Shown here: positions 1 to 11,470 of the stretch, piece after piece
Position numbering within the stretch: position 1 is the first letter of the stretch
Layout: every line of letters begins with the position of its first letter
Assembly: GCA_009809945.1 (NCBI GenBank)
Contig: WTPW01001004.1
Span: 157,091 to 221,090 of the forward strand
Direction of reading: 5' to 3'
DNA length: 64,000 bases
From: Gigaspora margarita
Taxonomy: Eukaryota > Glomeromycota > Glomeromycetes > Diversisporales > Gigasporaceae
Notes under the pieces: generated by a model
Databases searched by the model: none
What the model saw: only the letters and a program-made list of their open reading frames with translations
Told to the model about the DNA's origin: nothing
Made by a program: the position numbers and the translations under genes

Positions 1-150
1 TCGAGTTTATTTGCACCAAAAATAAGTTTATTTAAACCAAAAATAAGTTTATTTGTACTAAGAGAGAGTTTATTTGAACCAAGGGAAGGCTTATTTGAGC
101 CAAACCCGAGTTTATTTGAACCAATCACGGTTTATTTAACATTATTCAGA
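1..150. repeat. Minisatellite, about 21-24 bp unit
   Basis: About seven imperfect tandem copies of a unit reading roughly AGTTTATTTGAACCAAAAAT. The array is cut by the window edge, so its full length is unknown. No coding content is seen. Confidence 0.8.
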
Positions 151-204
151 AAAACAAAAACCAAAAAAAAACTGTGTTATTAATCTCATACTTATATAAT
201 AATT

Positions 205-850
205 ATAAAAAGTTTTATTATATGCAGTCAACTCTCTCTATTCTGAACTGTTGGGACTATGGTGCAAGACATCTATATTCAACAGTTACCTGAGATGTTC
301 CAATTTTTCAAATGGCTATAACTTTTTATCTAAGAAGTTATAAAAAAATCTGACCAGTAACTTTACAGAGCTATATCAGCTCTACATGTATACCAAATAT
401 ATTTTCAAAAACTCATCACTGTAAAAAGTTTTAGCAATTTGAAAATTGAAATTTATATGTAAATTTATAAATTTACATATAAACTTTCACTTTTCAAATC
501 ACTAAAACTTTTTACAGTGAAGAGATTTTGAAAAGATATTTGGCATACATGTAAATCTGATATAGCTCTATAAAGTTACTGGTCAGATTTTTTAAAACTT
601 CTTAGATAAAAAGTTATAGCCATTTGAAAAATTGAAACACCTCATGTAATTGTTGAGTATAGATGTCTTGCACCATAATAATTTTTACTATGTAAAAATT
701 TGAAAAAGTTCAGTTTTCAAAAAGTTATACTTATATGGCTAATCTGAACTTTATAATAAAATTTACAAATGTTCAAGAAGATTTTGTTCAGTTTAGAGAG
801 AGTTTAATAATGCTCAGATTAAAGAGGAGTCAGATTAGAGATAGATGACT
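205..850. repeat. Dispersed repeat carrying the 416-bp palindrome
   Basis: The flanks of the palindrome (TCTATTCTGAACTGTTGGG on the left; ATTTTTACTATGTAAAAATTTG and ATAATAAAATTTACAAATGTTC on the right) align with continuous sequence at 34572-34810. The element is therefore older than the palindrome inserted in it. No coding capacity is seen. Confidence 0.6.
258..677. mobile_element. 416-bp near-perfect palindromic MITE with TA flanks
   Basis: The ends are TGGTGCAAGACATCTATA at 260 and its inverse ending at 675. The arms run almost to a centre near 465, so the whole element is one long inverted repeat. TA dinucleotides at 258-259 and 676-677 fit a Tc1/mariner-type target duplication. It interrupts a dispersed repeat whose uninterrupted copy lies at 34572-34810. 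It has no ORF and is presumably non-autonomous. Confidence 0.8.
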
Positions 851-942
851 ATATTTATTTTTTATTTTAAAATTATATTTAAAAATTTATAAGTTTATTC
901 CCTTGCATTATTGCATGGGTTTACAGCTAGTTGATATGCTAA

Positions 943-1103
943 AAATTTTAATTTTAGCATATAGATAACCATTTTTCTTACAAGATAAGCTACTTCTGTC
1001 TCCTAAGTAAAGTTGTTTAAAGCATGTTTTTACATATAGTTATTATTTTAAAATTGTAAAATATTTATTTTTGGCAAAGTTATATTTTCAATTTGTGCAA
1101 AAT
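943..1103. repeat. Solo arm of a dispersed palindromic repeat
   Basis: The motifs GATAACCATTTTTCTTACAAG, CTAAGTAAAGTTGTT and GGCAAAGTTATATTTTCA match one arm of the palindromes at 2590-3262 and 43911-44862. The partner arm is missing here. Rest of the 850-1181 stretch: AT-rich, nothing recognised. Confidence 0.6.
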
Positions 1104-1181
1104 AGCATAATTGTAACTTAGCAATAAAGGTAATTTTATTCTCCTTTTTATGCTCTATATAATCACAAAATTTATTTTAAA

Positions 1182-1700
1182 TTAAGAATAGAGGGTACTA
1201 TTTTAAAATTATATATAATTTTAATAGTAATTTTTTTTATAATTAATTTTATGAAAAAATTATATTAAGTAAACTAATTTTAATACTTAAAACAAGTTTG
1301 TAAAGCAGGTTTAACTAATTCTAATGATAGTAAAATTATAAAATTGGTTAAAAACTCAGTAAAATATATATTTTTAAAGATTAGGTATTAAAATTTAGTA
1401 ATAAAACTAACTTTTAAATTTACGTAAATTGACCAATCAGAATTAGCAATTTTGTGCAACCCAGAAAAATTTGGGCTAACTCAGAAAAACTTTGTGATAT
1501 ATACAACTATTTTTTTAAAATATAATAATAATAGTTCAAAATTTTACCATAATAGATAAATTATTTTATTTATAAACTTTTAATAAAAATTAGTTGTAAT
1601 TTAAAAAAGTTTTATTAGTAGCATATATTAGTTTTATATGAAATTTTCAAAATACCATATAAAACTAAATAAAAATGATCTATGTACCCTCTACCCTTAA
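1182..1700. mobile_element. TTAA-flanked TIR element (piggyBac-type ends)
   Basis: TTAA at 1182-1185 is followed by GAATAGAGGGTAC, and the right end reads GTACCCTCTACCC then TTAA at 1697-1700. The right half is homologous, in opposite orientation, to the left half of the larger element at 43571-45138. TTAA duplications are typical of piggyBac-like elements; assignment to that superfamily is inference. No transposase is present. Confidence 0.6.
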
Positions 1701-1802
1701 TATAGATTGAAAATATCATTGCTCTAAACTTTATATATATTTTATTATAATTTTATATAAATCAAATTTATATCTAAAATTGTATAACAAATTGAATAAC
1801 TA

Positions 1803-2188
1803 ATATACTTGGATTAATTGTTTTGTAACCACAGGTTACAGATAAATTTTGTAACCGTAGATATTACCAGATAACACATGATTGACATCATGCAAAAATC
1901 GTGTAATAAATGATCATAGCGAAGTATAATTAAGGTTAGGGTTAGTGTAAGGCTTGGGTGTTAGGGAAGGTTATAGAATTGTTAAAATTTAGCAAGGAAT
2001 TTTTTTTGTTAGAACCCAAAAGGTAGTTTCCTAAGCTAAATTTTGAGCTAGAAGCAATTTTTGTCAAAACGAACATTTGTTTTGATTCTTCCCAAATGTG
2101 TAACATTACACCTGATCTTCGAATTTGATTGGCCTGATTAGATGCGGTTACTATAACCACGATTACAAATTAATTAACCCAATATACT
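1803..2188. mobile_element. Imperfect TIR repeat with GGTTAGGGTTAG segment
   Basis: Imperfect terminal inverted repeats (TATACTTGGATTAATT near 1806; AATTAACCCAATATA near 2171) flank a body shared with copies near 11165-11470 and, inverted, 50430-50670. The shared body reads GTTAGAACCCAAAAGGTAG with TTTTTGTCAAAAC. A 72-codon ORF on the minus strand inside it is not credible as a gene. Confidence 0.55.
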
Positions 2189-2589
2189 TTTATATTTTAT
2201 TTCTCTTTTAATATATTTTTTTAATTTATCAGTTAACTATTAACTTTTTATTTCTAATTATTAAATATTTAATAATCTAATCAAAAAAATATAAATTTAT
2301 AGCAATAAAGTATTAATACATATATAAAAATTTGTCTAATTTTTATTTTGAAATTGCCAAAATTTTATAACAAAAATAGATTAAAAATATGTGATTTCCA
2401 AGAATTTTCTCTAACTAATACTTAATACACACAATATATTCCATAAAATTTTTTTATATTTAAAATAATAAAAAAATATATAAAATTACTATGAACTTTA
2501 AATCTTTAATATTTTTCTACTATATATTAATTTAAAATCAAATTTTTGGGAATATAGAATAAGAGGAGAAAAAAAAATTGAGCTTAAAA
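2189..2589. other. AT-rich non-coding stretch
   Basis: Over 85% A+T by eye; no credible ORF, RNA gene or clear terminal repeats seen. Confidence 0.6.
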
Positions 2590-3262
2590 ATAAATTAAAA
2601 TTTTGCCAGTTTTGCACAAAACAAAATATAACTTCACCAAAAACAAATATTTGACAATTTTAAGATTATGAGTATATGTAAAATTATGACCTGAACAACT
2701 TTACTTAGGTGACAGAAGTAGATTACTTTGTAAGAAATGGATAGCTATGTACTAAAGTTAAAATTTGGGGGTTTCAATATAAACCTTTTTTTTGATTAGG
2801 TGACCTACTTGAGCCCTTAACCAAAGTTGTTCAGCAAGTGATTCTACTTGAAATAAGGTTGCCGCATGTTTTCTTAAATCTTTTATTAAGTAAAAAATGG
2901 TGTTAAAGTTAGAAAAAAATTTTTTAAAAAAATTTTTTAACTTTACTTCTATTTTTTACATAGTAAAAGGTCTAAAAAACCTCATGCTAAGTAGAATTAC
3001 ATGCTGAACAACTTTGCTTTAGGGTCAAAGTAGGTCAGGTCACCTAATCAAAAAAAATGTTTTATATTGAAAACCCAAAAATTTTAATTTTAATATATCA
3101 ATAACCCATTTTTCTTACCAGGTAACCTACTTCTATCGCCTAAATAAAGTAGTTCAGGGCATGATTTTACATATACTTATTATTTTAAAATATTAAATAT
3201 TTGTTTTTGGCAAAGTTATATTTTCATTTTGTGCAAAATTGGCAAAATTTTAATTCAATTTT
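2590..3262. mobile_element. 673-bp palindromic element
   Basis: The left end TTTTGCCAGTTTTGCAC and the right end GTGCAAAATTGGCAAAA are inverse. The arms pair to a centre near 2926 (runs of A then T). It is the same family as the larger palindrome at 43911-44862. The internal motif GGTGACCTACTT/AAGTAGGT is repeated in inverse. It has no coding potential and target duplication is not clear. Confidence 0.7.
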
Positions 3263-3394
3263 TATTTTTTTTTTTATTTTTTATTTTTTTTTTATTTGTA
3301 AATGTCAAGTACAGGAATAGGATAGTAAGTTACAATTATATCAGGATGATATATAAAAAAATACTATATTTAAAATTTCTAACTAATCATCTAC

Positions 3395-4203
3395 TACAGT
3401 GGCCTACCATAATATTGTGGACACTTTTTAAAAATTTATATAGAGCTAAATATATAAGATATTAAGCTAAAAATAAAAATATAAATGCATTAAATCTATA
3501 TCTTTTAAATAAAAAAAAGTTTATAAAATTTTATGCAATACTTTTTAAAATAATCAGATTTTAGTAAATTTTAGATTTTTTTATTTTTGCGATTTGCTAA
3601 TTTTTAATATATTCTTATAGTAGCACAAATTACTAAATATAGTAATATATAAACTTGATTTTTTATAAAGTAAACTAGCGATTTTTTTTAAATAAAAGTA
3701 TTTAGCATAACAAATTGTATATATTTTGAAAGTTTTATAATTTTTAAAAATTTATTTACTAAATTACTATATATAGTAATAAAATTTTTATATTTAGTAA
3801 TTTTTAATTTTAATTTAGTAATTTTAATTCTAAGATTTAAAAGTAATAACTAGCTTAATATTTTTTAAAATTTTATAAAAATTTGGAATTATATATAATT
3901 TGTTATGCTAAATAATTTTTACTTAATTTTGAAATTTAATTAACTTAATAAAAATTTTACTTTTACTATATACATATTATTTTAATCATTTTTTTAACAT
4001 TATAATTTTCATGAATGTGTAACATTGCAAAAATTAAAAATTTTAATTATTTTAAAAAGTACAGCATAGAATTTTTTGATTTTTTTTATTTGAAAGATAT
4101 AGATTTAATAAATTTATATTTTTATTTTTAGCTTAATATCTTATAAATTTAGCTCTATATAAATTTTTTAAAAGTGTCCACAATATTATGGTAGGACACT
4201 GTA
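3395..4203. mobile_element. Tc1/mariner-type MITE, 805 bp
   Basis: Terminal inverted repeats of about 150 bp begin CAGTGGCCTACCATAATATT at 3397. The right end (inverse) is CAGTGTCCTACCATAATATT, ending at 4201. TA at 3395-3396 and 4202-4203 is the expected target duplication, and CAGTG...GTGGACACTTTT ends are characteristic of Tc1/mariner elements. The interior is AT-rich with no transposase ORF, so it is non-autonomous. Confidence 0.85.
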
Positions 4204-4369
4204 ATCTATGCAATAGGGCAAGCCTATCACTTGCAGTCAGAGCTAACCATTAAACCGCTACAGAAAAAAGATGTGACATTTCACCTCATACTTTTCTATT
4301 TTAAACTAAAAGATTAAATTTCTAGTTTAAGAAGGCTAGAGGAAACCAAATAATTCAATTTTTGATCTT
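4204..4369. other. Spacer with weak tRNA A-box-like sequence (minus)
   Basis: Read on the minus strand near 4225-4262 it contains TAGCGGTTTAATGGTTAGC, which resembles a pol III A box. No matching B box is visible, possibly because the Tc1-type MITE inserted just downstream. Tentative. Confidence 0.3.
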
Positions 4370-4975
4370 AGGGTCGATAGCTTAGTGGTTAAGCTCCAAG
4401 GTCACCAATCGAAGGTTGCCAGTTCATTTCCACCTAAAGGCAGATTTGAATTTGTGTTAGGACCCAATTTGGAATAACTAAAGTCATCTACTTAGCCATA
4501 AGGCTGTGAGGATCATGTAACAGTATGTCATAGTGGCGATCCAGCCTGTTGACGATAGTACCAGTAGTTTTCTGACCCATAATGATGGTTAGGGCTCTTC
4601 GTGGGAGTCGAGATGCCGGTGCAACTTTTAACAGATAAGCGGCAAAGCAAGGACTGGTCTAGACGGACATAGGAGGAACTGAAACACTGCGGGATACAGG
4701 GACCTGCGATGTCTATATGATGGACACAACTCATTCGGACTTGGATTTGCCAGGGCTGGCAGTGCAAACCAAGGATAAATGCACCTGAAAATAGTACAAT
4801 ATGTGTATATGATTGTTGGGTCTGGATGGTTAGTGGTTGTGGTTTAAGGAATATGCTCTTACTACAGAGTTGGTTTGGATTTAGCCTGACCATAAGTGGA
4901 AGCGTGAGCAACTGCGCCCCATTAACATAAAAACATTCGGGTTTGATAGTTAGTTGGTGTATATCGCTTGGGATT
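4370..4975 (+). mobile_element. tRNA-derived SINE, family 1
   Basis: The head has an A box (TAGCTTAGTGGTTA, 4378) and a B box-like AGTTCATTTCC (4421-4431), about 43 bases apart. The body is much richer in G+C than the surroundings and includes ATTTGGAATAACTAAAGTCAT, matched by the minus-strand copy at 22630-22970. A 127-codon minus-strand ORF in the body is a by-product of the richer base composition. Pol III promoter and retroposition are inferred. Confidence 0.65.
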
Positions 4976-5069
4976 AGAATTGAAGGGAAAAAAAAAATAA
5001 TTCTATTTTTAAGTTCAATTTTTTCTTCTCCCCTTGTTTTTTATTTCTGAAAAATTTATTTATTTTTTT

Positions 5070-5945
5070 TAAATTTCTTTGGAAGTTCACCTGAAGCTGC
5101 TGTTGGTAGTCTTTTTATTAAGGTCAATAGTCATGAGAATCCAGAGGGTTCTCTACATCTTTTATTACATGGTCAATTTTCTAATTTATTCTAACAATCT
5201 ATAGTTTGTCTAACCTCCCAACTTTATACTCAGTTTTTTGAACCTTCTTATTCTTATTATACATATCTAGCAGTGTCCTTGACTTCTGACCCAATTTGAT
5301 TTTTTAAAAATTTTCATTCCAGCGGCCTAACATTATTACTCTACTTTCCATCCAACTCTTCATGAAGAATTTTGATATAATTTGCTCCTCTGGTGGACCA
5401 TATTGGGCACCAATCAATGCTTATTTTCTATCTTAATCTCTTTGAAGTTCTTTTATCAGTTATTCTTCTATTTTAGGAGAAGCAAGTCTTTCTAAGCACA
5501 GATCCTACTAATCCCTTTCTTTTATTAGATTGGTATGACATACTTCTAGATTGTTTGCAACAACCAGATCATATTCAGAAGATCTATTTACAACTATAGG
5601 CCTTTAACTAGAACTGCTCTAATTTTTGTTCCCAACTAAAATTAACCAGTTGACCTATTTACAACCAGAGAATTTAACTGGAACTGTCCAAATTTTCTTT
5701 TTTATAACCTTTTTTTAACCAGAATTCTACTAGAAGTGTCTGAACTTTTGATATGACCAGATTACTACTAAGAAGATATATTTGTGGCTGAGCTATTGAT
5801 CATGGTCCTAGCATCCTAGTTCAGCTCATCTGTCTTATGACCTTATATAGTTAATTTTATCCTTTAATAGGGCTTGAACTGGCAATCTTGTAATAACAAT
5901 TGGCAATGTCCTGGGAGTGCAACCATTACACTATCGACCCATAGG
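5070..5945 (-). mobile_element. tRNA-derived SINE, family 2 (diverged)
   Basis: On the minus strand the head reads GGGTCGATAGTGTAATGGTT followed by a B box AGTTCAAGCCC (complement of 5870-5880). The body then contains CTATATAAGGTCATAAGAC and GAACTAGGATGCTAG, shared with 8326-8985. The 3' limit is uncertain. Confidence 0.6.
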
Positions 5946-7378
5946 AGAAAAAATTTAATTTTAAGTTAATATGTAGGAGAAGAAAGATCAATGATTCAAA
6001 GTTCATAGTAATTATATATATATATATCTATTTTATTTAATCTTCTAATAAAGCATATAATCTTATTGAACTTTTTATAAAGATTTTTAAAAATTGTATA
6101 TTTATTATTATAATTATTACATTTTATTATGTACTTGTATTAATTTTTGTTGCATCTTATAAACCAGAGTAATACAAATAATAGTGGCATATAGTTTAAA
6201 AGATGTAGTATATACTAAAAAAATAATAGGCATATATGTATTATTGGTGAGATTACAACTGCATATAAAGTAATATATTATGTATAGTAATAAAATTTAT
6301 ACAAATATAAAACTAAAAAAAATGTGACTTTGAGATTTTAAACTTATAATATTGGGTCAAATTTTAAAAAATTTTAAAAATTAGCTCTATAATAGTTTAA
6401 AGCACAAACCTTAAATAGTTAAATCAATGATTTACTAATATTTTTTTTCTTTATAAAAAAAATTGTCTTATAATATTAATAAAAAAAATAGTTTTAAAAT
6501 ATTGTTTGTTAACAAAAAAATTGTCTTTATAATAATGTTCATTAATAAAATAATGTGAATACCTTCAAATAATATTAGTTCTGATGAGAAGTTTATACTA
6601 TTAGCTAATAGGTTTTTGACAAAAAAATTTATTTGAAGAGAAATACTTTTTTGAGTAAAATAATTCCTTTAATATCAATAATAACAATACAATATATATA
6701 TATCACATCCAGTATTGGTCCTGGACTGGACCAGTCCAGTGGACCACTACTATACTGGACTAGTTCAGTCCAGATCTAGTACTTACTGGAACTGGATCTA
6801 AATAATAAATATGTATATAAATAAAAATAAATTATATTTATAAAATTTTATAACTATATTTATATACTGTATAAGATTTATCTAAATTACAAATATATTA
6901 AATTGTATTTATTATTTAGATAGCATCTAAATTTTGCTATTATACAAGTTTTGATCTTATAATAAATTATTTATAATATCAATATATTAACTTTTTTGAT
7001 ATAACTAAGCATCTAACTAAATTAGTATTGTAATTGTTTAGTATTTTAATTTTGCTTTTATTTAAGTTTTAGTTTTAATTAATAATAATTATAATACAAT
7101 AAACTTTGTATTTAGCTAAATTGGTATTGTGATTGTTAATATTTAAGTTTTGTTCTTATGCAAGTTTTAGTTTTAATTAATAAATAATTTATAATATAAA
7201 AACTGGTCAATCTGAATAAACTGTTTGTATATAATATACAACTACTTAGATGAGCCTGCAGAGTAATTAATTGAGTAGTTACTGTGATTTATAGAAACAA
7301 TTATTATTAGTAAAAGTAGTTTGCAATTAACTAAATTTATTATCTTTTACACTATGAATTTTTAGTAATTACTATAGG
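5946..7378. other. AT-rich non-coding stretch with CCAGTCC motif cluster
   Basis: No gene is seen. At 6710-6800 there is a cluster of inverted CTGGACTGGACCAGTCCAG-type motifs, echoed near 11075-11135. Otherwise it is low-complexity A/T with no clear terminal repeats. Confidence 0.5.
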
Positions 7379-7865
7379 GTAATAATGCTGCTGAAACTTT
7401 TTTGGCCCAAAAAACAAAACCAAAACTAGTTTTAAATATCTAAAACTAATTTCTAAAATTCTAAAACTATGTTAAAAACCTGAAACTATGTTAAAATCCT
7501 GAAACTAAAATAGTACTAGGAAAATGGATACTGTTAGTGTCCGAAGCCAAGAATAAATATTGGGCTAATCTGTGTTGATCTCTATAGCTAATTGGCTAAT
7601 ATTTGTACATGTGACTAGAATCCAATACAAAATCGTGTCCATTGCTGTACTATAGTGTCCTCACTATGCTTCAGACAATTATTCAAAACTATTTTAGCTC
7701 AATGCAGAGGTAACTTATTATTGGATATTGTTAAAAAATTCTTACACATACCTGATTAAAAATTGATTGTAATTAATAACAGGTTTTAACATATGATGCA
7801 CGTACATATATATGTTTATATAAATGTAGCTAGCAGTTGAGCTCTGGTATACTGCCCGTTATTTT

Positions 7866-8325
7866 TTGCAAATCAATTTTTTTTTTATTTATTTTTTATA
7901 TTTATTTTTTTTTATTTTTTTATTTTTTTTATTTTGTTTTTTTTAATTATTTTTTAATTATTTTTTTTTTTCATTTAAATTTTTTAAATTATTTTTTTTA
8001 TTTTTATTTAATTTTTTTTAGTTTTTAGTTTATTTTTGTTTTTTTATTATTTTTTTGTTTAATTATTTTTTTTATTTAAATTTTTTAAATTATTTTTTTT
8101 ATTTTTATTTAATTTTTTTCAGTTTTCAGTTTATTTTTGTTTTTTATTATTTTTTATTTTTCTTTTATTTAATCTTTTTTTTAATTTTTATTTTTTTTTT
8201 ATAATTTTTTTTTGTTTTTTTCGCTTTATTCTTTTTTTTATTTTTTATTTTAACCTTTTTTTTGGTATACTTTTATTTTACCTTTTTTTTGATAGACTTT
8301 TATTTTAATTTTGTCTTAAGTTCTG
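7866..8325. repeat. T-rich low-complexity tract
   Basis: About 460 bases of almost pure T/A on this strand with repeated TTTTTTATTTTTATTTAA blocks. The phenylalanine-rich ORF across it is an artefact of composition. Confidence 0.8.
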
Positions 8326-8985
8326 CGGGCTGATAGTGTAGTGTTTGCACTCCTAGGACATTGATCAATTTGAATGCAAGGTTGCTGGTTCAAGTCCTAG
8401 AGAAAACAAAGTTGCTATATAAGATCATGAAGCAGATAACTTGAACTAGGATGCTAGAAACACATTTGGATGGCACAGCTACATTGCCATTGTGTTTCCT
8501 GTTGGTGTGTTCCTTGTTCAGAAGTAAAGCTTGGTTAGCTTCAGTTAAATCCTCCGGTAGTAAATAGATCAATTAGATCTTACCCGAAATGAAAGGATGA
8601 CTATTCCAGGACGAATTGAACAGAATGTGGAGTAGTCTGCTCTAACAGAATTTCTTTTGTCTGCCTCAGGAACAAAAAAGTTCTAAAAGAATCAAAATGG
8701 GTCAGAAGTTGAAGACATCGCCTGGTACCTTTGGTTGGGTATGAAAAAGATTGAAGAAGAGTTCCAGTTAAATCTTCTGATAGTAAATGGGTCAGCTTGT
8801 TGAAACTAGTTGGGACAATGAAATAAAAGGAGGCTTAGTACCAGTTAGCCACAGTAGAAATAGTAATAAATGCACATATGTAAATTATTACAAAATATAC
8901 AAATGTAGGAACCTTGTATAATAAGAAGGTCCCATTGAATTTAATAAAAGAGGCTATATGCTACCTCTGGGTAGTTCCTAGAAGG
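8326..8985 (+). mobile_element. tRNA-derived SINE, family 2
   Basis: The head carries TGATAGTGTAGTGTTTGCAC (A-box region) and an exact pol III B box GGTTCAAGTCC at 8387-8397. The body motifs GAACTAGGATGCTAG and AGTTAAATCCTCCGGTAG match the minus-strand copy at 5070-5945. The tail near 8940-8985 is followed by a T-rich tract. Confidence 0.7.
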
Positions 8986-8999
8986 AAAACATAAAAAAA

Positions 9000-9370
9000 A
9001 ACTTAGCTTTGTTTTTTTTTGTTTTTTATTTTTTTTTATTTTTTTATTTTTAATTTTGTTTTTGTGTTTAATTTTTTATTTTTTTTGTATTACATTTTTT
9101 CAGTTTTTTTTTTCTTTTAAAAAATTTTTTTACTTTATATATTCTTTATTTTTTTTAATTAAATTTTTTTAATTGTTTTTTGTTTTTAAATTATATATTA
9201 AAATTTTTTTATTATAATATTTATAATAATTTTTAAAGTAACTCTAATATTTTGTTTTTTATTAATTTATTTAATTATTTAATTGTTTATTAATTAATTT
9301 ATTAATTAAATAATTTATTTATTTGTTTATTAATTAATTTATTTATTTATTAATTTTTTTTGTTGCTTTA
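9000..9370. repeat. T-rich low-complexity tract
   Basis: Long runs of T with TTAATTTATTTATT repeats; no coding content. Confidence 0.75.
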
Positions 9371-10061
9371 GTTTTTTACAGCTGGATGAGGTTAGTCAGG
9401 TTGATTATGGGCATAAAGGTGAGAAAATAGATCTTTTACAGGTGAAAGGGTAGGGCAGATGGATCTTTTATGGGTGGAAGAGTGGGAGTATTGGTTTTTT
9501 ATAGGAGAAGAGTATGGCGATGGATATTTTTTAGGTGGGTAAGTTTTGTTGGTATGCGCATATATGCAATGATGGGAATAAAAAGTAAATTTTTAGTTAT
9601 TCCTTACTATAGAAATACTAAAAATTTACTTTTTATTCTCACTATTGCATATATGTACTAGAGATGCACCATTTAAAATTTAACAGATATAGTAGATATT
9701 TGGATCCTACTTATTTGCACAGGTAATAAAACCAAAAAGGAAAATTGATTAGCAGGCCAGTCTTGGAGTTTTGGTATAGTTTTGGAAGTTGGTATAGTTT
9801 CAGGTCTTTAGTCAAGTTTCAGCCAAGAAGGCCATGTCCAAAACTAGGTTCCTGAAGAACTCTGATACAATTCAGATCTGAGTTTGTATAATTTTAGTAT
9901 TATTTTAGCCAAATAGATGTATAAAATAAAGCAAAATTTGACTAAATAAAAATGCAATGTTTGATGAATTTCTATGCAAAATTTTCTTTTTTAGAATTAT
10001 CTGAATACTAGTTTTGGTTTCAGTCAATCTGAAACTATATAGTTTCAGGCAGCATCATTAC

Positions 10062-10710
10062 TATCCCTTAGATTGTAGTAGAATACAGTCAAATTTGCCT
10101 TTGTTTTGCACTTTTTTTTTGCTCTGATTTACTTTTTTTTAAATACCAAAATAATTAAATAAAACTTTGTACAATTATATTTAAAAATAAGGATTACTTT
10201 TTTGCAAAATTAGTTTTTGTATTGTAAGAAAAAAATTTAAGTTATATATAAGCTAAAAATAGATAACTTTACGAAAAAAAATTTTTAAAAAATTTTACCA
10301 CAATTTCTCTATAATCTTGTTTAGTTTTAGTTTTAAAGCTATAGTTCTTAAGACAATATTGTAGTTTATATAAAGGATGATAACTTTTATTATTGCAACT
10401 TTAATGATTTATTTGTAAAAATTAAGACTTGTATTAGAAGTAAAAATTTTTTTTATAGACGGAAACATATAAAATTTAAGAAAACCTAAAGAAAAATTTT
10501 AATAGTAAAAATGCTAATACAAGAACTTTAAACTTTGATTATACTAAAGTTTTCTAATAATTTTAAAAAATTTTTATAACAAAGCTATTAAAACAAAACT
10601 CAAAGAATATTTTTTACTTAGAAAAGATATAGCTAAAATTAATATTTAAAATTTTATTAAAAATTTTAAAATATGCAGGCAAATTTGCCTGTGTTTCAAT
10701 CTAAGGGATA
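10062..10710. mobile_element. TA-flanked TIR element, 645 bp
   Basis: It begins TCCCTTAGATTG at 10064 and ends CAATCTAAGGGA at 10708, with TA at 10062-10063 and 10709-10710. Subterminal AGGCAAATTTGCCT palindromes occur near both ends. The interior aligns, in reverse orientation, with the split copy at 37458-40360. No ORF is present. Confidence 0.75.
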
Positions 10711-11164
10711 GAGATTACTTTAATTAATTTTAGTGCTTGTGCATGATCTCAAATATCTTTAATCTTAATATTTTATATACATTTCTGTAATACTATTAAA
10801 ATATGATAATTTATATAAAAATTTAAATAAAATTTGTAATTTATTAATAACTATATAGATTTAGTAGATCCATAAAAGTTAAAGTTCTGAAAAAGCTTTC
10901 TGGTAGTAATTCTAAGAATAAGGTAAAAATAGAAGGTCTTTGTAAATCTAAACTATTAAAATTGAATTTTGGGATCTTAGTAATATATTACTATTTAGCA
11001 ATTAGTATATATTTATGTACAAATATATAAAGCCTATGGCCAATAAAAATTTTTTATACAAATCATATACAAACTGGGCTGGATTGGAACTAAAACTAGT
11101 TCCAATGGAATGGTCCAGTCCAGTCCAGTTTATAAAACTAGACTTAGAACTGTACCCAACACTA
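10711..11164. other. AT-rich stretch; short inverted CCAGTCC motif
   Basis: The only structure seen is AACTAGTTCCAATGG with GGTCCAGTCCAGTCCAG near 11080-11130. ORFs of 63-65 codons on both strands here are mutual shadows with no protein-like features. Confidence 0.5.
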
Positions 11165-11470
11165 ATCACACCTATAGTGTTCAATACCAGTAAATACAAA
11201 TTATAATATTCAACATTTTTTTGATTTTAAGGTTAGAGTTAGAATTTATGTTAAGGTTTGGTTTAAGAATTTTTTTATACCAAAATTATGCAAGTAATTT
11301 TTTTGTTAGAACGTGAAGATAGGTTTCTTAGACAGAATTTTTGATATAGAAGTTTTTTGAAAAAATCCCAATTTTTTTGAAAAATTCAGGTTATACCTGA
11401 TCTTTACATTGCACAAATTCATGATTTTTGATTGATCAAAACACATGTGGTGTTGAACACCAGTAGTGTG
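11165..11470. mobile_element. Dispersed repeat, copy related to 1803-2188
   Basis: Short inverted ends (AGTGTTCAATACCAGTA; GGTGTTGAACACCAGTAG in inverse) flank a body with AAGGTTAGAGTTAG, TTTGTTAGAACGTGAAG and TTATACCTGATCTT, shared with 1803-2188. Non-coding. Confidence 0.5.

Larger units (their letters stand above)
7379..10061. mobile_element. Possible 2.7-kb TIR element with SINE inside
   Basis: The left end GTAATAATGCTGCTGAAACT (7379) and the right end (inverse) GTAATGATGCTGCCTGAAACT, ending 10061, match imperfectly. Both subterminal regions carry GAAACT/AGTTTC motifs. The interior holds T-rich low-complexity DNA and a SINE. No target duplication is identified, so the element call is tentative. 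Confidence 0.4.

Noticed and set aside
1926-1950. GGTTAGGGTTAG as telomeric repeat
   Set aside because: Only two units, inside a dispersed TIR repeat with other copies; not a telomere.
4528-4911. 127-codon minus-strand ORF
   Set aside because: Lies entirely in a SINE body; openness follows from local G+C, and no domain is seen.
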